A DNA stretch of 64,000 nucleotides from positions 1 through 64,000 of the forward strand of contig DAHUYQ010000025.1 of the NCBI GenBank assembly GCA_027315115.1, written 5' to 3'. Shown here piece by piece: positions 42,257-51,674 of the stretch. This stretch comes from Solirubrobacterales bacterium. Lineage in GTDB: Bacteria > Actinomycetota > Thermoleophilia > Solirubrobacterales > Solirubrobacteraceae. The translations under genes and the position numbers were made by a program. A model generated the notes under the pieces. It did not search any database. It was not told the DNA's origin and worked only from the letters and a program-made list of their open reading frames with translations. Position 1 is the first letter of the stretch. Each line of letters opens with the position of its first letter.

Positions 42257-43933
42257 ATGCGCGCGGTAGATGCACTGATGGAATGCCTGAAGGCGGAGGG
42301 CGTGGACGTGGTCTTCGGACTGCCGGGCGGCGCCAACCTGCCCACCTACGACGCCTTCGTGGACGCCGGGATCAAGCACATCCTCGTGCGCCACGAGGCG
42401 GGCGGCGGCCATGCCGCCGAGGGCTACGCCAAGGCGAGCGGCAAGGTGGGCGTGGCGCTCGCCACCAGCGGGCCCGGCGCCACCAACCTGGTCACGCCGA
42501 TCTGCGACGCGATGATGGACTCCGTGCCGGTGGTGTTCATCACCGGCCAGGTGCGCACCGAGCTGCTCGGCACGGACGGCTTCCAGGAGGCGGACACGAT
42601 CGGGATCACGATGCCGATCGTCAAGCACTCCTTCATGATCCAGCACCCGACCGAGCTCCCGCGCGCGATCCACGAGGCGTTCCACCTCGCCCGCAGCGGC
42701 CGGCCGGGCCCGGTGCTGGTGGACATCCCGCAGGATCTCTCCCGCGCGGACATCGACTACGAGCCTGTCGCCGACATCCGGCTGCCGGGCTACCAGCCGA
42801 CGGTGGAAGGCAACCAGAAGCAGATTCGCCAGGCGGCCAAGGCGCTGGCGGCCGCGCGGCGGCCTGTGATCTACGCCGGCGGCGGCGTGGTCAACGCGGG
42901 AGCGGCGGCCGAGCTGACCGAGTTCGCCACCTGCGATCGCTTCCCGGTGACCTGCACGCTGATGGGGCTGGGGGCGTTCCCGGGCACGCATCCTCAGTGG
43001 CTGGGGATGCTCGGCATGCACGGCACCCGCAGCGCCAACTACGCGATCGACGAGGCCGACCTGATCTGCGCGATCGGCGCGCGCTTCGACGACCGGGTCA
43101 CCGGCAAGCTCTCCGAGTTCGCGCCACGCGCGAAGTTCATCCACATCGACGTCGACCCGGCGGAGATCTCCAAGAACGTGCCCGCCCACATCCCGATAGT
43201 GGGAGACGCCAAGCACGTGCTGGCGAAGCTGATCGTGGAGTACAGGGCGCTGGCGCCCGACGGGGAACGGCTGGGAGATTGGTGGAAGCGGATCGAGGGA
43301 TGGCGCGAGCGCTATCCGCTCTCCTATAAAGACTCTGAGGACGCCGAGATCAAGCCGCAGTACATGGTCCAGGCGCTGTATGAGGCCACCGGCGGCGAGG
43401 CGATCGTCGTCAGCGATGTGGGCCAGCATCAGATGTGGGCCGCGCAGCACTACCACTTCCCCAAGCCCCGCCGCTGGATCAACTCCGGCGGGCTGGGCAC
43501 GATGGGCTTCGGCCTGCCCGCCGCGATGGGCGCCGCCGTCGCCTGCCCCGACCAGCTCGTCTGCTGCATCGCCGGCGACGGGTCGGTGCAGATGAACGCG
43601 CAGGAGCTTGCCACCTGCGCGCAGGAGGGCATCCCGATCAAGGTGTTCATCATGAACAACGGCTATCTGGGCATGGTGCGCCAGTGGCAGGAGCTCTTCT
43701 GGGATCGCCGCTACAGCCAGGTCGAGACCGGCGCCTACCCCGACTTCGTCAAGCTCGCCGAGGCGTACGGCGCGACCGGCATCCGCCTGACCGACAAGGG
43801 CAGCCTGGTGGAGGACATGAAGCGCGCGATCGAGACCGACGGCCCCGTCGTGGTCGACGTGAAGGTGACCCGCGAGGAGAACACCTACCCGATGATCCCG
43901 TCCGGGTCCGCCGCGCGGGAAATGGTGGGCTGA
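42257..43933 (+). CDS. ilvB: Acetolactate synthase, large subunit
   Basis: TPP-dependent first enzyme of Ile/Val/Leu synthesis, 558 aa. Motifs: VDVVFGLPGGANLPTYDAF, ILVRHEAGGGHAAEGYAKAS (catalytic Glu), ATSGPGATNLVTPICDA and the TPP motif IAGDGSVQMNAQELATCAQE...NNGYLGMVRQWQ. Leaderless ATG. Followed two bases later by the regulatory subunit ilvN; ilvC lies 10 kb on, split off by the menaquinone genes. Confidence 0.96.
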   Translation: MRAVDALMECLKAEGVDVVFGLPGGANLPTYDAFVDAGIKHILVRHEAGGGHAAEGYAKASGKVGVALATSGPGATNLVTPICDAMMDSVPVVFITGQVRTELLGTDGFQEADTIGITMPIVKHSFMIQHPTELPRAIHEAFHLARSGRPGPVLVDIPQDLSRADIDYEPVADIRLPGYQPTVEGNQKQIRQAAKALAAARRPVIYAGGGVVNAGAAAELTEFATCDRFPVTCTLMGLGAFPGTHPQWLGMLGMHGTRSANYAIDEADLICAIGARFDDRVTGKLSEFAPRAKFIHIDVDPAEISKNVPAHIPIVGDAKHVLAKLIVEYRALAPDGERLGDWWKRIEGWRERYPLSYKDSEDAEIKPQYMVQALYEATGGEAIVVSDVGQHQMWAAQHYHFPKPRRWINSGGLGTMGFGLPAAMGAAVACPDQLVCCIAGDGSVQMNAQELATCAQEGIPIKVFIMNNGYLGMVRQWQELFWDRRYSQVETGAYPDFVKLAEAYGATGIRLTDKGSLVEDMKRAIETDGPVVVDVKVTREENTYPMIPSGSAAREMVG

Positions 43934-43935
43934 GG

Positions 43936-44493
43936 ATGGGCGAGCCGGGGACCAAGGAGCCGCTGAGCCTCGAGGAGCTGGAGGCGGCGGGCAGCCTGCG
44001 CACCGGGCGCAAGCACACGCTCTCGATCCTGGTCGAGAACAAGACGGGTGTGCTCAGCCGCATAGCCGGCCTGTTCGCGCGGCGGGGATTCAACATCGAC
44101 ACGCTCACCGTCGGCCCCACCGACGACGACGCGATCTCGCGCGTGACGCTCACGCTGGACGGCGCGCTGCATCCGATCGACCAGGTCACCAAGCAGCTTC
44201 ACAAGCTCGTCAACGTGCTGAAGATCCGCGACCTGGAGCCCGAGGAAACCGTCACGCGCGAGCTCGCGCTTTTCAAGGTCGCCGTCGATGGCAGCCAGCG
44301 CGGCGAGCTGATGCAGGTCACCGAGATCTTCCGCGGCAAGATCGTCGACGTCACCAAGCGCTCGGTGATCGTGGAGATCACCGGCACCACCGAGAAGGTC
44401 GAGGCCTTCGAGAGCATGGTGCGGCCGTTCGGGCTGATCGAGATGATGCGCACCGGCGAGATCGCGATCTCGCGCGGCCGCGGCGAGACCTGA
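43936..44493 (+). CDS. ilvN: Acetolactate synthase, small (regulatory) subunit
   Basis: 185-aa regulatory subunit that gives valine feedback. An N-terminal ACT domain (HTLSILVENKTGVLSRIAGL, FNIDTLTVGPTDDDAISRVT) is followed by the C-terminal ALS_ss domain (VTEIFRGKIVDVTKRSVIVE). The first 30 residues before the ACT domain are an extra tail. ATG 43936 follows the ilvB stop by two bases, so translation is probably coupled. Confidence 0.95.
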   Translation: MGEPGTKEPLSLEELEAAGSLRTGRKHTLSILVENKTGVLSRIAGLFARRGFNIDTLTVGPTDDDAISRVTLTLDGALHPIDQVTKQLHKLVNVLKIRDLEPEETVTRELALFKVAVDGSQRGELMQVTEIFRGKIVDVTKRSVIVEITGTTEKVEAFESMVRPFGLIEMMRTGEIAISRGRGET

Positions 44494-44558
44494 AGCCGCG
44501 CGCAATCTGCGCCGGCGCCCCGCAGAGCGCCCGGACGCGAGTCGGAAACACCGCCAGG

Positions 44559-44564
44559 TAGAAT
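44559..44564 (+). promoter_or_regulatory. -10 box (TAGAAT), leaderless start of menF
   Basis: TAGAAT ends 8 bases before GTG 44573 in the 79-base gap after ilvN. Confidence 0.6.
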
Positions 44565-44572
44565 CTGGGGCA

Positions 44573-46057
44573 GTGGAGCCACGCACCGCGACTGTCGCAG
44601 CTCCCGCCGATCGGCGACCGGATGCGCCTCGCATCGATTCCGGCGAGCCGATCTCGCTCAGCGAGCCGGCGCTCAGAAGCCTCGCGGCGCTGCTCTCCTC
44701 GGCGGTCTCGCGCGCCAAGCGGCGGGGAGTCCCCACGCTCGCGTCGATCACCGTGCCGATGCCGGACACGGTCGACCCGAGCGCGGTGGTCGCCGGCTGC
44801 CGGCGCAGGGGCGAGCCGTGGTTCCTGCTCGAGCAGCCCGCACGTGAGCGGATGTCGCTTGCCGCGCTCGGGCAGGCGTGCGCGATAGAGGCCAGCGACG
44901 GCGCCCGCTTCCAGGACGCCGCCAAGCGCTGGCGCGAGCTTGCGGCCGGCGCCCTGAGCTGGGGAGAAGGGGTGGAGGAGGCCGGCCCGCTCGCGGTGGG
45001 TGGCTTCGCGTTCGCGGCTACCGGCGCGCGCACCCCCGCGTGGTCGGGCTTCGCGCCCGCGTCGCTGATCGTGCCGGAGGTTGCGCTGCTGCGCAGCTCC
45101 GCCGGCGTGCGCATCACGCTCACCGCGAACGTCAACCCGGACGATCTGCCCGAGCAGCTCCTCGCGCGCGTGCAGCGGCGGCTGGCGGAGCTGCGCTCGC
45201 GGCGCATGCCGCTGCTGGACCCCGATCCGGCGACGCGCAGCTTTGTGAGCAGCGCCATGCCACCCGAGCACTACGAAGCCGCCGTGGCTCGCGCGAAAGA
45301 GCTGATCGCCGCAGGCCGCATCCGCAAGATCGTGTTGGCCCGCGAGGTGCAGGTCCATGCGGCCGAAGACCACGATCCAGCCGCGATCTTCGACGTTCTG
45401 CGCGAGGCGTTCGCGAACTGCTTCGTCTTCTGCGTGGGGCGCGGCGAAGCGAGCCTGATCGGCGCGAGCCCGGAGCTGCTGGTGCGGCGGGAGGGGCAGC
45501 GGCTGAGCACGCTCGCGCTCGCGGGCTCCAGCAGACGCAGCGCCGACCCCGCCGTCGACGCGCATCTGGGCGAGCAGCTACTGCGATCGGCAAGCTACGG
45601 CGAAGAGCACGCGATCGTGGTGCGGCGGATCGAACGCAAGCTGCGACCGCACTCGGTCTGGGTCGCCGCGGCCAGGGAGCCGCAACTCGCGCAGATCGCC
45701 AACATCCAGCACCTTGCCACGCCGATCAGGGCGCAGCTTGCCGCGCCGATGGACGCGATAGAGCTCGCCGCGCTGCTGCACCCCACGCCGGCGATCGGCG
45801 GAGAGCCCGCGACGCAGGCGCTGTCGCTCATACCGGCACTGGAGGGATTGGACCGCGGCTGGTACGCAGGCCCAATCGGCTGGACCGACGCCACCGGCGA
45901 CGGCGAGCTCTTCGTGGCGCTGCGCTGCGCGCTACTGCGCGGGCGGGTGGCGCACTGCTACGCCGGCAACGGGATCGTTCGGGACTCCGACCCGACGGCC
46001 GAGCTGGCCGAGACCGAGGTGAAGCTCAGCGCGCTGCTGCCGCTGCTCGCGGGCTGA
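44573..46057 (+). CDS. menF: Isochorismate synthase
   Basis: Converts chorismate to isochorismate, first step of the classical menaquinone route; 494 aa. The C-terminal chorismate-binding domain shows GRIRKIVLAREVQVHA, SLIGASPELLVRREGQRLST, LAGSSRR, LHPTPAIGGEPATQALSL, WYAGPIGWTDATGDGELFVA and YAGNGIVRDSDPTAELAETE. The genes menD and menH of the next steps follow, which favours MenF over an anthranilate or siderophore enzyme. Convergent with menD. Confidence 0.93.
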   Translation: MEPRTATVAAPADRRPDAPRIDSGEPISLSEPALRSLAALLSSAVSRAKRRGVPTLASITVPMPDTVDPSAVVAGCRRRGEPWFLLEQPARERMSLAALGQACAIEASDGARFQDAAKRWRELAAGALSWGEGVEEAGPLAVGGFAFAATGARTPAWSGFAPASLIVPEVALLRSSAGVRITLTANVNPDDLPEQLLARVQRRLAELRSRRMPLLDPDPATRSFVSSAMPPEHYEAAVARAKELIAAGRIRKIVLAREVQVHAAEDHDPAAIFDVLREAFANCFVFCVGRGEASLIGASPELLVRREGQRLSTLALAGSSRRSADPAVDAHLGEQLLRSASYGEEHAIVVRRIERKLRPHSVWVAAAREPQLAQIANIQHLATPIRAQLAAPMDAIELAALLHPTPAIGGEPATQALSLIPALEGLDRGWYAGPIGWTDATGDGELFVALRCALLRGRVAHCYAGNGIVRDSDPTAELAETEVKLSALLPLLAG

Positions 46058-46063
46058 GCCTCG

Positions 46064-46180
46064 TTGGCCGGCGCCCTGCGGCGTCCTCGCTCGCTCGCGT
46101 ACGTCCGCTGCGGCGTCCTCGCTCGCTCGGGTACGTCCATACGCCACGCTCGCTGCGTCCTTGCATCGCTTGGCCAACGC
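46064..46180 (+). repeat. Dispersed intergenic repeat, long copy with internal duplication
   Basis: Fills most of the gap between convergent menF and menD. It contains CGGCGTCCTCGCTCGCTCGC at 46079 and a second copy at 46111, then a tail (CACGCTCGCTGCGTCCTTGC near 46144) that is shared with the copy at 58.7 kb. It lies within 10 bases of the menF stop. Confidence 0.7.
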
Positions 46181-46198
46181 GGCTCAGCGGCGTGCTGC

Positions 46199-48013
46199 CT
46201 ACCCCCGCTCGCCGAGCGCTTCGGAGACCGCATGCCAGATACTGCGGTGCAGCTTCACGTTGGCGGCGCGCTCCCCTCGGACTTCCAGGATGCTGCTGCG
46301 TGGAGAGGCAAGGCTGCGCTCCAGCGCGGCCCTGAAGCCGGGCAGGTCGTGCACCTGTTCGTGGCTCAGTCCGTAGAGCGCGGCCGCGAGCGAGAAGTCC
46401 AGCCCGGTGGGGGTGGCGATGTGGCGCGTGTACACGTCCTGAGCGGCCGCGCCCTCCTCGCTTGGCAGCAACGGCGCGGCCGGCTGGCGCCCCAGCGGCG
46501 TGCTGGAGACGGGCAGGAAGTCGAAGATTCCGCCGCCGCCGTTGTCGATCAGCACGATCGTGAGCGGCAGCTCCAGGCGCCCTGCGGAGATCAGGCCGCC
46601 GATGTCATGCGCGAGCGCCACGTCGCCGATCAGCAGGACGACCGGGGCGGGTGGGGATCCAGTTCCTGCCGCGGCGGCGCCGAAGGCGCTGGAGACGGTG
46701 CCGTCGATCCCGTTGGCGCCCCGGTTGCACAGCACGCGCGGCGGGTCCTCGCGCACCGGCCAGAACGTCTCGATGTCGCGCACAGGCATCGAGGAGGCCA
46801 CGAACAGCGTCGCCTGCTCCGGCAGGAGCACGCCGAGCTCGCAGGCCAGCGCCGGCTCGCTGAGCTCTGAGCCGATGCAGGCCCTGATCGCCTCGCCGGC
46901 ACGCTCGTCCTGCCCGCGCCATCGCGCCAGCCATTCCTGGGCCGCGGAGCCCTCCATCACCGCAGACGTCAGATCTTCCAGGGCGCTTGCCGGGTCCAGC
47001 GCGAAGGACTGCGCCAGCACGCCGGCCGGGTCCTGCCAGGCGCCCTCCGGGTCGAGCGCCACCTGGGCCACGTCCGGCATGTCGGCCAGCCAGCTTCGCA
47101 GCGGCTTGGAGACGGGCAGGTCTCCGATCCGCAGCACAACGTCCGGTCGCATGCGGGCAAGGAAGGTCTCATCGCGCAACAGCGCGTCGTAGTGCGCGAT
47201 CGCGGCCTGGCCGCGGCGCGCGCCGGACATCGGGTCGGCCAGCAGCGGCCACCCGGCGGCAACGCAGAAGCGCGCCGCGGCCTGCGCGAAGGAGCCGCCC
47301 CTGGAGCCGCGCTCCTCGCGGCCGGCCACCACCACGCCGCGACGCGCGCTGCCGGCGATCTCCCGCAGGCGGGCAAGGCCGCCGGCGTTGCCCGCCTGTG
47401 CGCTCGCGCGCGAGCGGGCCACGTAGGGAACGCCGTCTGCGCGTCCTGTGCCGTCCGGCGGGAGCGGCTCGTCGCTGACCAGCGGCTCGCGCAGCGGCAG
47501 GTTGAGGTGCACGACGCCGGGACGTCCCTCCAGCGCGGTCCAGTAGGCCCGGCAGGCGAGCGTGCGCATCCATCGGAGGGCGGCCTCGTCGGCGCTCTGG
47601 ACATCCACCTCGAAGAACCACTTCGCGGCGGAGCCGAAGAGCTTGAGCTGGTCGATCGCCTGGCCGGCGCCCACCTCGCGCAGCTCCGGCGGCCTGTCGG
47701 CGGTCAGCAGCAGCAGGGGCACGCGTGCCTCGCGCGCCTCGATCGCGGCCGGCAGCAGCTCGGCGGCGGCGGTGCCGGAGGTGCACGTGACGGCGACCGG
47801 CAGCCCGGTGGCCTTCGCCAGGCCGAGCGCGAAGAAGCCGGCGCAGCGCTCGTCGATGTGGGTGTGGCAGCTCAGACGCGGCTCGTCCGCCATGCACAGC
47901 GCGATCGGCGCGTTGCGAGAGCCGGGGGAGATGCATGCGTGCTCCATCCCGCAGCGCGCCAGCTCGTCCACGAGCGCCCTCAGCAGCAGGTATGTGTCCG
48001 TTGCGGTGCTCAT
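46199..48013 (-). CDS. menD: SEPHCHC synthase (menaquinone MenD)
   Basis: TPP enzyme joining isochorismate and 2-oxoglutarate, 604 aa. Motifs: CISPGSRNAPIALCMADEP, HIDERCAGFFALGLAKATG (catalytic Glu), CTSGTAAAELLPAAIEA, CNRGANGIDGTVSSAFGAAA and the TPP motif LIGDVALAHDIGGL...IDNGGGGIFDFLP. ATG 48013 gives the usual N-terminus; no leaderless -10 box is at the right place, so the promoter is uncertain. Divergent from menH with only 19 bases between the starts. Confidence 0.95.
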   Translation of the reverse strand: MSTATDTYLLLRALVDELARCGMEHACISPGSRNAPIALCMADEPRLSCHTHIDERCAGFFALGLAKATGLPVAVTCTSGTAAAELLPAAIEAREARVPLLLLTADRPPELREVGAGQAIDQLKLFGSAAKWFFEVDVQSADEAALRWMRTLACRAYWTALEGRPGVVHLNLPLREPLVSDEPLPPDGTGRADGVPYVARSRASAQAGNAGGLARLREIAGSARRGVVVAGREERGSRGGSFAQAAARFCVAAGWPLLADPMSGARRGQAAIAHYDALLRDETFLARMRPDVVLRIGDLPVSKPLRSWLADMPDVAQVALDPEGAWQDPAGVLAQSFALDPASALEDLTSAVMEGSAAQEWLARWRGQDERAGEAIRACIGSELSEPALACELGVLLPEQATLFVASSMPVRDIETFWPVREDPPRVLCNRGANGIDGTVSSAFGAAAAGTGSPPAPVVLLIGDVALAHDIGGLISAGRLELPLTIVLIDNGGGGIFDFLPVSSTPLGRQPAAPLLPSEEGAAAQDVYTRHIATPTGLDFSLAAALYGLSHEQVHDLPGFRAALERSLASPRSSILEVRGERAANVKLHRSIWHAVSEALGERG

Positions 48014-48018
48014 GGGGC

Positions 48019-48024
48019 TAGGAT
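48019..48024 (+). promoter_or_regulatory. -10 box (TAGGAT), leaderless start of menH
   Basis: TAGGAT ends 8 bases before GTG 48033, in the 19-base gap to the divergent menD start. Confidence 0.55.
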
Positions 48025-48032
48025 GGCGCGCG

Positions 48033-48779
48033 GTGTCAAGGCAGAGCGTGGTGATGCTGCATGGATTCGGCGGCACGGGACGCGCCTTCGACGGCGTGAT
48101 CTCGGCACTGAGCTCAGAACGCTACACGCCGACCGCCATCGACCTTCCGGGCCACGGTAGCCGGTCGGCGGTCACCGAGCCGATCACCTACGAGGGGTGC
48201 GTCGATCTGGTGCTGGCGCAGAGCCCCGCGCGCTTCGTGCTCTGCGGCTATTCGATGGGCGCCAGGGTCGCGCTGCGCGCCGCGCTCGCGGCGCCCGAGC
48301 GCGTGAGCCGGCTGGTGCTGGTCTCCGCCACGGCGGGGATCGACACGCAGGCCGGCCGGGAAGCGCGCGTGCGCGCCGACGAGCGGCTTGCCGCCCAGAT
48401 CGAGAGCGAGCCGATGGAGCGCTTCGTGGAGCGCTGGCGCACCCAGCCGATGTTCGCCGATGAGCCCCCGCACGTGCGAGAGCTCGCATCCGCCGACCAT
48501 CGTCGCAACACGGCGGCCGGGATCGCGGCGGCGCTGCGCGGCATCGGGTCCGGCGTGATGCCCCCGCTCTGGGAGCGGCTGCACGAGCTCGCGATGCCGG
48601 TGGTCGTGCTCGCTGGGGAGCGGGACGCGAAGTACCGGGATCTGGGGCAGCGGATCGCGAGCGCCGTGCCGCGCGGCGAGCTGCGGGTGCCGGCGGGCGG
48701 ACACGGCCTGCTGCTGGAAAGCCCGGGCGCGGTGGCAGAAGCGATCGCGTGCGAGGAGGGGTCCGCGGGCCAGACCTGA
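48033..48779 (+). CDS. menH: Alpha/beta hydrolase, likely SHCHC synthase
   Basis: 248 aa. Alpha/beta fold with HGFGGTGRAFDGVI (oxyanion loop), nucleophile Ser in VLCGYSMGARVALRAAL, acid in VLAGERDAKYRDLG and His in VPAGGHGLLLESPG. The place between menD and menC and the compact size fit MenH, which removes pyruvate from SEPHCHC. Starts at GTG 48033 by the -10 box; earlier in-frame starts would overlap menD. Ends 8 bases before the end of the convergent menC. Confidence 0.88.
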   Translation: MSRQSVVMLHGFGGTGRAFDGVISALSSERYTPTAIDLPGHGSRSAVTEPITYEGCVDLVLAQSPARFVLCGYSMGARVALRAALAAPERVSRLVLVSATAGIDTQAGREARVRADERLAAQIESEPMERFVERWRTQPMFADEPPHVRELASADHRRNTAAGIAAALRGIGSGVMPPLWERLHELAMPVVVLAGERDAKYRDLGQRIASAVPRGELRVPAGGHGLLLESPGAVAEAIACEEGSAGQT

Positions 48780-48787
48780 GCGCGCGC

Positions 48788-49819
48788 TCAAAGAGGCTCG
48801 ACGCCGAGCCCAGGCTCCTGCGGCGTGGCGATCTGCCCGTCCTGCACCGGCAGCGCCCGCATGTCCTCGAACATCGCCAGCGTCGCCAGCCCGGAGGGCG
48901 CGAGCGGGCCTCGGGCGGCAAGCGCCGCGGCGGCATGCACCGCGGCGGCGATCCCGAGCGGGCCATCCAGCGTGGAGGCAAGATAGGGCTCTCCGCCGCA
49001 GGCCCGCACAAGCGCCGCGGACGCAAGCAGGGCGGAGATGCCGCCGCAGCGGGAGATCTTCAGGCAGACCGCGTCGGCGGCGCCGGAGCTGAGCGCGCCC
49101 GGCTCGGCGGCCGTCTCGTCGATAGCGATGCGGACAGGCACCCGCTCGCGCACCTGCCTGATCGCCGCCAGGCCGTGGCAGGGCTCCTCGACCAGCTCCA
49201 GCCCCGCCGGCGAGAGCACCTCGATCGCGCGCACCGCCTGCTCCACGTCCCATGCCCCGTTGGCATCCAGGCGCAGCGCCACGCTCGGCCCGACAGAGGC
49301 GCGCACCGCGGCCACCCGGCCTGCATCGTCGGGAAGGCCGACCTTGACCTTCACGCACGCGAAGCCGCGTGCCGCCGCCTGCGCCGCTTCCCGCGCGGCC
49401 GAGGCTCTGTCGATCGCGGAGAGCGTCGCGTTGACGCTCACCTGCGGCGCGGGGTCGTCGACGAGCATCCTGCAGACAGGCTGGTCCTGCACCTTGCCGG
49501 CCCTGTCCCAGAGCGCGAGGTCGATCGCGGCGAGCGCCTGCGGCAGATCGTCGGCGGCCCTGCAGGCTTCGATCAGCGTGGCCGGCGCGTCCCCGTCGGC
49601 GTGCTCTTCGATCGCCTTGCGCTGGCGTTGCAGCGCCAGCATCGTGCGGCTGACGCTGACGCCGTCGTAGGGGGGCAGCGGCGCCGCTTCGCCATAGCCG
49701 GTCACGCCCTCCGGGCCGGTGATGGCGACCGAGATCACCTCCCGCTCGCGCAGCGCGCCATAGGAGGTGTGCAGGGGCCGGCGCAGCCTCAGCGTGCGCT
49801 GCTCGATCTCGACCCGCAC
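48788..49819 (-). CDS. menC: o-Succinylbenzoate synthase
   Basis: Enolase-superfamily dehydratase, 343 aa. N-terminal capping domain LRLRRPLHTSYGALREREVI, then the barrel with KxK catalytic lysines in FACVKVKVGLPDD, metal ligands Asp in LRLDANGAWD, Glu in LELVEEPCHG and Asp in RIAIDETAAEP, and the second Lys in VCLKISRCGG. GTG start at 49819. It is 12 bases after the stop of menA on the same strand, last gene of menB-menA-menC. Confidence 0.93.
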   Translation of the reverse strand: MRVEIEQRTLRLRRPLHTSYGALREREVISVAITGPEGVTGYGEAAPLPPYDGVSVSRTMLALQRQRKAIEEHADGDAPATLIEACRAADDLPQALAAIDLALWDRAGKVQDQPVCRMLVDDPAPQVSVNATLSAIDRASAAREAAQAAARGFACVKVKVGLPDDAGRVAAVRASVGPSVALRLDANGAWDVEQAVRAIEVLSPAGLELVEEPCHGLAAIRQVRERVPVRIAIDETAAEPGALSSGAADAVCLKISRCGGISALLASAALVRACGGEPYLASTLDGPLGIAAAVHAAAALAARGPLAPSGLATLAMFEDMRALPVQDGQIATPQEPGLGVEPL

Positions 49820-49831
49820 GCGCCGGGGCCC

Positions 49832-50761
49832 TTAGCCGATGCCGCCGCCCGCCAGCAGGCCGGCGGAGAACAGCAGGCAGAAGATGAGCTGAAGCGCGCC
49901 GGTGCGGGCCAGCGCGCCGTTGAGGGCCGGACCGTCGACGCGGCTGATCACCACCTGCACCAGCTTGACCGCGAGCGGCGCCGAGAGCAGCGTGAGCATC
50001 AGCCACGGCGTCATGCCGCCCGCGAGCCACAGCGGCAGGGGCGAGAGGAACGCAAGCGCGAGCATCGCCGCGTAGAGGACGCGCGTGCGCCGGCGGCCAA
50101 GCCTGACCGCGAGCGTCTTCTTGCCGGCCCGCCGGTCGGTCTCCATGTCGCGCACGTTGTTGACGACGAGGATCGCGCTGGCGAGCAGGCCGATCGGAAC
50201 GGCGCAGGCGAACGCCTGCCAGGGCAGTTTCTGCACCTGCACGAAGTAGGAGCCGGCCACGGCGACGATGCCGAAGAACAGGAACACGAACACCTCGCCT
50301 AGACCCTCGTAGCCGTAGGGCCGCGGCCCTCCCGTGTAGAGCACGCCGGCGAGGATCGAGGCGGCCCCGACCGCGATCAGCTCAGGGCCGGCGACCGCGA
50401 CCAGGTAGGCGCCGCAGAGCACCGCCAGCCCGAAGGTGATGTAGGTCGCCAGCAGCACCTGGCTTGGCGGCACGAGGCCCCCGGCGGTGACCCGCACCGG
50501 TCCGAGGCGCTCCTCGGTGTCGGCGCCGCGCCGCGCGTCGGAGTAGTCGTTGGAGAGGTTGGTGCCCACCTGGATGAAGATCGCGCCCAGCAGCGCGGCC
50601 AGGAAGGCGAGCGGGTGGAAGTGGCCGGCCCCGAGCGCCAGGGAGGTGCCCACCAGCACCGGCGCCACGGAGGCGGGCAGCGTGCGCAGGCGCGCGGCCA
50701 TCACCCAGATGTGGATGGGGCTGCGTGGACCGGCCACGAGGTCGCCTGCGCGCGCGCCCAT
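49832..50761 (-). CDS. menA: DHNA polyprenyltransferase
   Basis: UbiA-family membrane enzyme that adds the isoprenoid chain to 1,4-dihydroxy-2-naphthoate, 309 aa with about eight or nine membrane helices. The first Asp-rich motif is NLSNDYSDARRGADTEERLG and the second NNVRDMETDRRAGKKTLAVR. ATG 50761 starts two bases after the menB stop, with the start region partly basic (MGARAGDLVAGPRSP). Confidence 0.93.
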   Translation of the reverse strand: MGARAGDLVAGPRSPIHIWVMAARLRTLPASVAPVLVGTSLALGAGHFHPLAFLAALLGAIFIQVGTNLSNDYSDARRGADTEERLGPVRVTAGGLVPPSQVLLATYITFGLAVLCGAYLVAVAGPELIAVGAASILAGVLYTGGPRPYGYEGLGEVFVFLFFGIVAVAGSYFVQVQKLPWQAFACAVPIGLLASAILVVNNVRDMETDRRAGKKTLAVRLGRRRTRVLYAAMLALAFLSPLPLWLAGGMTPWLMLTLLSAPLAVKLVQVVISRVDGPALNGALARTGALQLIFCLLFSAGLLAGGGIG

Positions 50762-50763
50762 CC

Positions 50764-51612
50764 TCAGGCCCTTCGTGGGAACTTGCCGAAGTCGGGGGTG
50801 CGCTTCTGCTTGTAGGCATCGCGCCCCTCCTGCGCCTCTTCGCTGCCGTAGAAGAGCAGGTTCGCGTCGTGCGCGAGCTGCTGGATGCCGGAGAGGCCGT
50901 CCTCGGCGGCGTTGAAGCTCGCCTTCAGCAGCCGCAGCGCGAAGGGGGAGAGCACGAGCATCTCCTCGCACCACTGCACGGTCTCCTGCTCCAGACGATC
51001 CAGCGGCACGACCGTGTTGACAAGCCCCATCTCCAGCGCCTCCCGCGCGCCGTACTGGCGGCACAGGAACCAGATCTCCTTCGCCTTCTTCGGGCCCACG
51101 AGGTTGGCCAGCAGGCCGGCGCCGAAGCCGCCGTCGAAGGAGCCCACGCGCGGGCCGACCTGGCCGAAGATCGCGTTGTCGGCGGCGATCGTGAGGTCGC
51201 AGACCAGGTGCAGCACGTGCCCGCCGCCGATCGCGTAGCCGGCCACCATCGCCACGATCGGCTTGGGGCAGCGGCGCATCTGGATGTGCAGGTCGGTGAC
51301 GTGGAAGCGGCCGACGCCGGCCTTGCCCGCCGCATCCTCGGCCAGGTAGCCGGAGTCGCCGCGCACGCGCTGGTCGCCGCCGGAGCAGAAGGCCAGCGGC
51401 CCCTCGCCGGTGAGGATGATCGCGCCGACGCCAGTGTCCTCGCGCGCGTCATCCAGCGCACGTGAGATCTCCACGATCGTCTGCGGGCGGAAGGCGTTGC
51501 GGACCTCGGGCCGGTCGATCGTGATCTTGGCGATCGAGCCTCCCTTGGCCGCTGCCTTCTCGTACCGGATGTCTGTGAACTCGCCGGCGGTGCTCCAGGT
51601 GATGGGGGACAA
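50764..51612 (-). CDS. menB: 1,4-Dihydroxy-2-naphthoyl-CoA synthase
   Basis: Crotonase-family ring-closing enzyme, 282 aa. Motifs: [72 protein letters not shown] (MenB catalytic Asp/Gly region). It starts at TTG 51612, with a strong AGGAGG 11 bases upstream, so it is one of the few genes here with a true 5' UTR. First gene of menB-menA-menC, divergent from menE. Confidence 0.94.
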   Translation of the reverse strand: MSPITWSTAGEFTDIRYEKAAAKGGSIAKITIDRPEVRNAFRPQTIVEISRALDDAREDTGVGAIILTGEGPLAFCSGGDQRVRGDSGYLAEDAAGKAGVGRFHVTDLHIQMRRCPKPIVAMVAGYAIGGGHVLHLVCDLTIAADNAIFGQVGPRVGSFDGGFGAGLLANLVGPKKAKEIWFLCRQYGAREALEMGLVNTVVPLDRLEQETVQWCEEMLVLSPFALRLLKASFNAAEDGLSGIQQLAHDANLLFYGSEEAQEGRDAYKQKRTPDFGKFPRRA

Positions 51613-51623
51613 GTCTGCGATCG

Positions 51624-51629
51624 CCTCCT
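51624..51629 (-). promoter_or_regulatory. Shine-Dalgarno site of menB
   Basis: Minus-strand AGGAGG, 11 bases before TTG 51612; it supports the rare TTG start. Confidence 0.7.
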
Positions 51630-51657
51630 GCTCGACTGTCTGGGTGTGGGCCAGCGA

Positions 51658-51667
51658 AGGCTAGCCT
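51658..51667. promoter_or_regulatory. Palindromic shared -10 of menB and menE
   Basis: AGGCTAGCCT is a perfect palindrome that reads TAGCCT on both strands. On the plus strand it ends 7 bases before the menE ATG (leaderless); on the minus strand it gives menB a leader of about 39 bases. Only one direction can be occupied at a time. Confidence 0.65.
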
Positions 51668-51674
51668 GTGCGCG

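Noticed and set aside
46058-46198. Small gene between menF and menD
   Set aside because: The open frames there run through the dispersed repeat and into antisense of menD.
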